Of a stretch of 8,108 bases of DNA, positions 5,967-8,108 are shown in pieces. How positions within the stretch are numbered: position 1 is the stretch's first letter; each line of letters starts with the position of its first letter. Both the position numbers and the translations under genes were made by a program. The notes beneath the pieces were generated by a model. That model searched no databases. It saw only the letters and a list, made by a program, of their open reading frames with translations, and was not told the origin of the DNA. The DNA is from Desulfobacterales bacterium (GTDB lineage Bacteria; Desulfobacterota; Desulfobacteria; Desulfobacterales; 4be13): contig JAOZRQ010000310.1 of NCBI GenBank assembly GCA_029940115.1, positions 1 through 8,108 of the forward strand. Direction: 5' to 3'.

Positions 5967-6018
5967 CCACCCGGAAACGGGTGTTGCTCAACGAGCAGCT
6001 TCCCCCACTTCCGGGTGG
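5967..6018. repeat. Nested hairpins just after the synthetase stop codon
   Basis: CCACCCGGAA (5967-5976) is perfectly complementary to TTCCGGGTGG (6009-6018). Between them TGCTC-aac-GAGCA (5985-5997) forms a small inner stem. As an alternative fold, CACCCG-GAAA-CGGGTG (5968-5983) gives a 6-bp stem with a tetraloop. On the minus strand these begin 18 nt after the synthetase stop codon, so they would lie in its 3' untranslated region. No T run follows. They may stabilise the mRNA or belong to a repeat. Confidence 0.55.
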
Positions 6019-6035
6019 GTTGGAACGGAATGCGA

Positions 6036-7799
6036 TCACTTCTTCTTGGAACTCAGTTCCGGGAACTGATGGTAAAAATACTCGTTGGGCAGAGCGGCTT
6101 CGTCTTTCTTCTTCTTTTCCTCGTTTTCCCTGAGCTCGATCCTTCTGATCTTGCCACTGATCGTTTTGGGCAGCTCATCCACAAACTCGATGATTCTCGG
6201 GATTTTGAACTTGGCCAACACGTCAATGGTGTGCTTGAACAGTTCCAAGGCAAGCTCCTTGGAGGGGGCATGGCCTCCAGCGAGAAGGACGTATGCCTTC
6301 ACCAACTGATACCGCTTGGGATCGGGACTTCCCACGACAGCCGCCTCCATCACGGCACGATGTTCGATCAGCGCGCTCTCCACCTCAAACGGACCGACGC
6401 GATAGTCGGAAGACTTGATGACATCATCAGACCTGCCCACGAACCACCAGTATCCGTCCTTGTCAAAAGAGGCCTTGTCCCCGGTGAAATACAGGTTGTT
6501 TGTGAAAGCGGCCTGGGTTTTTTCGGGGTCATCAATATATTCGTGGAAGAGACCCAAGGATCTCCAATTGCTCAGGCGTATGACGATGTGCCCGGGTTCG
6601 TCGGGTTGGGTGACCTCATTCCCCTCATCATCCGCCAGGATCACATCGTACATATGGGAGGGATGCCCGAAGGAGCCAAAGCGCATCTTGCCTTCCATCC
6701 AAGGCGGATTGCCGATCATGGCAGTTGATTCGGTCTGACCATAAAAATCTCTGATCTCGGTTCCGGTCGTTTTTTTCCATTGCTCGATCACTTCGGGGTT
6801 CAACGGTTCACCCGCGCTCAACGAATACTTCATCGAACTGAAATCATGTTTGCCCAGATCAAGCCCCACGAATGCGCGCCAAGCGGTTGGCGGCGCACAA
6901 AAGGAATTCACTTTGTACTTGGCAATCGTGGCGATGTACTTTTCGGGATTCAGGGCCGTAAAATTGAAACCGGTGGCGGTGGCTCCGAGGTTGAACGGCG
7001 CGAAGAAGCTGCTCCACGCCCATTTTGCCCAGCCGGGAGCGCTCAGATTATGATGAACGTCTCCGGGTTCAAGTCCCTGTATCACAGCGGTTGACAGATG
7101 ACCGACCGGGTATGAGGTGGCACTGTGCCCCACCCTTTTGGGAAGCCCGGTGGTTCCGGATGTGAAAAAGCAGAACAGGACATCATCCTTGCCCACGTCC
7201 GCGGGATCCGCGTCGGCAGATTCCCCATCGATCTCGGGATAGGATGCCCAGCCGTCCTTCTGCCCCAACACGATCTTTGCCTTGGGGGTGCAGTCCGCCT
7301 TCTTCAACGCATCATCCACCAGATCCGTCAATCCTTCAAAGGCAACAATCACATCCGGTTTGTAAGCTTCAAAGCGGAACTGGATTTCTCTTTCCGTCAT
7401 GCTGGTGGCCGTTGGCACCGACACAAGGCCTCCCTTCATGCCCGCAAAGGAGGCAAACCAAGTTTCAGGAACAATCGGGGTGAGCATATACAGGTTGTTC
7501 CCTTTTTCAACGCCATTCTTCCTGACAAAGTTGAGGATCTTGTTCCCGTTGGCCGCCAGCTCCGCATAAGTGAACTGCCGTTCGGCATCCGTATCAAGAT
7601 CAGTCCAGATCAAGGCGGGCTGATTTCCCCGCTCCTTGACATGCATCCCCTCAAAGACTTCTGCTGCCCAGTTGAACTTTTCAGGCAGATCGGTCTGATT
7701 CAGCCTCTCAAAAAATCCCTTTGCCAAGGTTTCCCGTTCTCCCATGTCCTTGATGGAATTCAACGCCATCGCCTCTCTGTAAACACTTTCCAACGACAT
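6036..7799 (-). CDS. AMP-forming acyl-CoA synthetase (medium-chain/aryl acid type)
   Basis: This 587-aa cytoplasmic ANL-superfamily enzyme joins a carboxylic acid to CoA through an acyl-adenylate. Motifs appear in order: P-loop TSGTTGLPKR (213-222), adenine and acyl pocket region with SAGEPLNPE (328-336), YGQTES (353-358), YFTGD (437-441), hinge GRSDDVIKSS (455-464) followed by DYRVGPFEVE (465-474), and PKTISGKIRR (544-553) with catalytic Lys550. The pattern is closest to the ACSM/medium-chain acyl-CoA synthetase branch, which also contains benzoate-type ligases; the acid cannot be deduced. The usual Gly of the SSGYR motif is Asp465 here. The C-terminus adds a charged tail of about 30 residues. 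A GGAGG site lies 6 nt before the chosen ATG. It is the first gene after the promoter near 7931-7958 and is separated from the methyltransferase genes by 546 bp with a likely terminator. Confidence 0.93.
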   Translation of the reverse strand: MSLESVYREAMALNSIKDMGERETLAKGFFERLNQTDLPEKFNWAAEVFEGMHVKERGNQPALIWTDLDTDAERQFTYAELAANGNKILNFVRKNGVEKGNNLYMLTPIVPETWFASFAGMKGGLVSVPTATSMTEREIQFRFEAYKPDVIVAFEGLTDLVDDALKKADCTPKAKIVLGQKDGWASYPEIDGESADADPADVGKDDVLFCFFTSGTTGLPKRVGHSATSYPVGHLSTAVIQGLEPGDVHHNLSAPGWAKWAWSSFFAPFNLGATATGFNFTALNPEKYIATIAKYKVNSFCAPPTAWRAFVGLDLGKHDFSSMKYSLSAGEPLNPEVIEQWKKTTGTEIRDFYGQTESTAMIGNPPWMEGKMRFGSFGHPSHMYDVILADDEGNEVTQPDEPGHIVIRLSNWRSLGLFHEYIDDPEKTQAAFTNNLYFTGDKASFDKDGYWWFVGRSDDVIKSSDYRVGPFEVESALIEHRAVMEAAVVGSPDPKRYQLVKAYVLLAGGHAPSKELALELFKHTIDVLAKFKIPRIIEFVDELPKTISGKIRRIELRENEEKKKKDEAALPNEYFYHQFPELSSKKK

Positions 7800-7845
7800 A
7801 CACTACCTCCATTTTCACGCCGCATGCAACTTTTTTGATTGCCTA

Positions 7846-7914
7846 TCATTCCGGCGAAAGCAAGAATCCACCGGGCGGCTGACGAGAAGTGAATTCCTGC
7901 TTTCGCCGGAATGA
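7846..7914. repeat. Inverted repeat in the synthetase leader
   Basis: Arms 7846-7867 and 7893-7914 pair at 21 of 22 positions around a 25-bp centre. The sequence (TCATTCCGGCGAAAGCAGGAAT type) resembles short dispersed repeats common in proteobacterial genomes; that attribution is from memory. If the promoter at 7931-7958 is used, this hairpin starts about 10 nt into the transcript and occupies over half of the roughly 125-nt leader of the synthetase mRNA. Confidence 0.85.
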
Positions 7915-7930
7915 CAGAGTAAATTTGACA

Positions 7931-7958
7931 AATATACCATTGTTTTTTTGATTGTCAA
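7931..7958 (-). promoter_or_regulatory. Sigma70-type promoter for the acyl-CoA synthetase
   Basis: On the minus strand a perfect -35 TTGACA (complement of 7953-7958) is followed by a 16-nt spacer and TATATT (complement of 7931-7936), one mismatch from TATAAT, in an AT-rich setting. Transcription would begin near 7924, about 125 nt before the synthetase ATG. A second TTGACA copy on the plus strand (7925-7930) makes an imperfect inverted repeat with the -35 element (TTGACAAAT, 7925-7933, and ATTGTCAA, 7951-7958), which could be a regulator site. Confidence 0.65.
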
Positions 7959-7993
7959 TTATTTTTTTTGTATGGGAGGCCGGAAAAAGCTGA

Positions 7994-8005
7994 ACGAGCG
8001 CTCGT
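7994..8005. promoter_or_regulatory. Perfect 12-bp palindrome, candidate operator
   Basis: ACGAGCGCTCGT is a perfect palindrome flanked by TGA and CAA. It lies about 36 bp upstream of the -35 element of the synthetase promoter and about 57 bp before a possible divergent start codon. Such short GC-centred palindromes are typical of TetR-family operators, but no regulator is visible in the window, so the assignment is inference. Confidence 0.45.
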
Positions 8006-8062
8006 CAACAAATTTGCCATGGATTTCCTTGACAAGCCTTTCTTGGTCATATAGGAGCGGCC

Positions 8063-8108
8063 ATGACGTCGCTTGGCGACGACACATGCATGGATGAGAA
8101 TCCAGGCT
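8063..8108 (+). CDS. Possible start of a divergent gene, cut by the window edge
   Basis: An ATG at 8063 has AGGAG (8053-8057) 5 nt upstream and stays open to the end of the window (MTSLGDDTCMDENPG). A second in-frame ATG lies at 8090. The frame is too short to recognise or to test by composition. Its first codons contain a 6-bp stem with a 3-nt loop (8067-8081), so this may instead be a palindromic repeat. If real, it is transcribed away from the synthetase and shares the intergenic control region containing the 12-bp palindrome, a common arrangement for a local transcription regulator. Confidence 0.3.
   Translation, partial: MTSLGDDTCMDENPG

Larger units (their letters stand above)
5490..6035. 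other. 546-bp gap between the synthetase and the methyltransferase genes
   Basis: No credible gene lies here; short frames on both strands read through repeats. From right to left, in the direction of transcription, it holds a nested hairpin after the synthetase stop (5967-6018), an AT-rich stretch, the dispersed palindromic repeat with an internal terminator-like hairpin (5719-5839) and the 194-bp inverted-repeat element (5511-5704). It separates the acyl-CoA synthetase gene from the four methyl-transfer genes, which may therefore be transcribed separately. Confidence 0.7.
7800..8062. other. Intergenic control region upstream of the synthetase
   Basis: No complete gene lies in this stretch. 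It contains the synthetase ribosome site and leader, the inverted repeat at 7846-7914, the minus-strand promoter with its T-rich spacer, the 12-bp palindrome at 7994-8005 and the ribosome site of a possible divergent gene. No riboswitch fold, including a cobalamin box, was recognised. Confidence 0.6.

Noticed and set aside
5964..6728. Plus-strand 254-aa frame
   Set aside because: Mostly antisense to the acyl-CoA synthetase; no domain or ribosome site supports it.
7125..7838. Plus-strand 237-aa frame
   Set aside because: Antisense to the first part of the synthetase, which has complete motifs in the correct order.
7800..7930. Cobalamin riboswitch in the synthetase leader
   Set aside because: The leader is dominated by a simple inverted repeat; no B12-box-like sequence was recognised, though a covariance-model search was not possible here.
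8029..8055. Plus-strand promoter TTGACA ... TATAGG for the possible divergent gene
   Set aside because: The spacer is only 15 nt and the -10 would overlap the ribosome site, so the transcript would lack it.

Overview
The window is a piece of bacterial chromosome of moderate GC content, most likely from a strict anaerobe. The gene set and the intergenic repeats fit a sulfate-reducing or syntrophic Desulfobacterota member, but no rRNA or other taxonomic marker is present, so this is inference. All five complete genes lie on the minus strand and read from right to left: an AMP-forming acyl-CoA synthetase (6036-7799), an MtrH-family methyltransferase (4542-5489), a UroD/MtaA-family zinc methyltransferase (3335-4378), a B12-binding corrinoid protein (2587-3270) and a RACo-type reductive activator of corrinoid proteins (323-2410).

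The last four genes form a complete corrinoid methyl-transfer system. The UroD/MtaA-type enzyme is the probable substrate-side methyltransferase. The small corrinoid protein carries the methyl group, the MtrH-type enzyme moves it to (or from) a tetrahydropterin, and the Fe-S/ASKHA protein re-reduces inactive Co(II). This is the component set of the Odm/Mtv O-demethylases of acetogens and the MtoABCD methoxy-aromatic system of archaea. The acyl-CoA synthetase next door suggests that a carboxylic acid, perhaps the demethylated product or the methylated substrate, is activated to a CoA thioester. The substrate cannot be read from the sequence.

Right end (7800-8108): a good minus-strand sigma70-type promoter precedes the synthetase, and its predicted leader contains a long inverted repeat. 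Further out lie a perfect 12-bp palindrome (possible operator) and the start of a possible divergent plus-strand gene that runs off the window.

The most unusual part is between the genes. Each gap in the methyltransferase cluster contains short-unit tandem arrays: 7-nt units of four unrelated sequences at 2436-2606, 3305-3332, 4401-4470 and 4481-4543, and a 6-nt array at 5539-5670. Two arrays run into the ends of coding regions. Two arrays of the same unit flank the UroD-like gene in inverted orientation. The 6-nt array forms the core of a 194-bp element (5511-5704) with 27-bp terminal inverted repeats and an apparent 8-bp target duplication, immediately upstream of the MtrH-family ribosome binding site. 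Other dispersed palindromic repeats lie at 8-51, 196-255, 5719-5839 and 7846-7914. No tRNA, rRNA, CRISPR, transposase gene or recognisable cobalamin riboswitch was seen.
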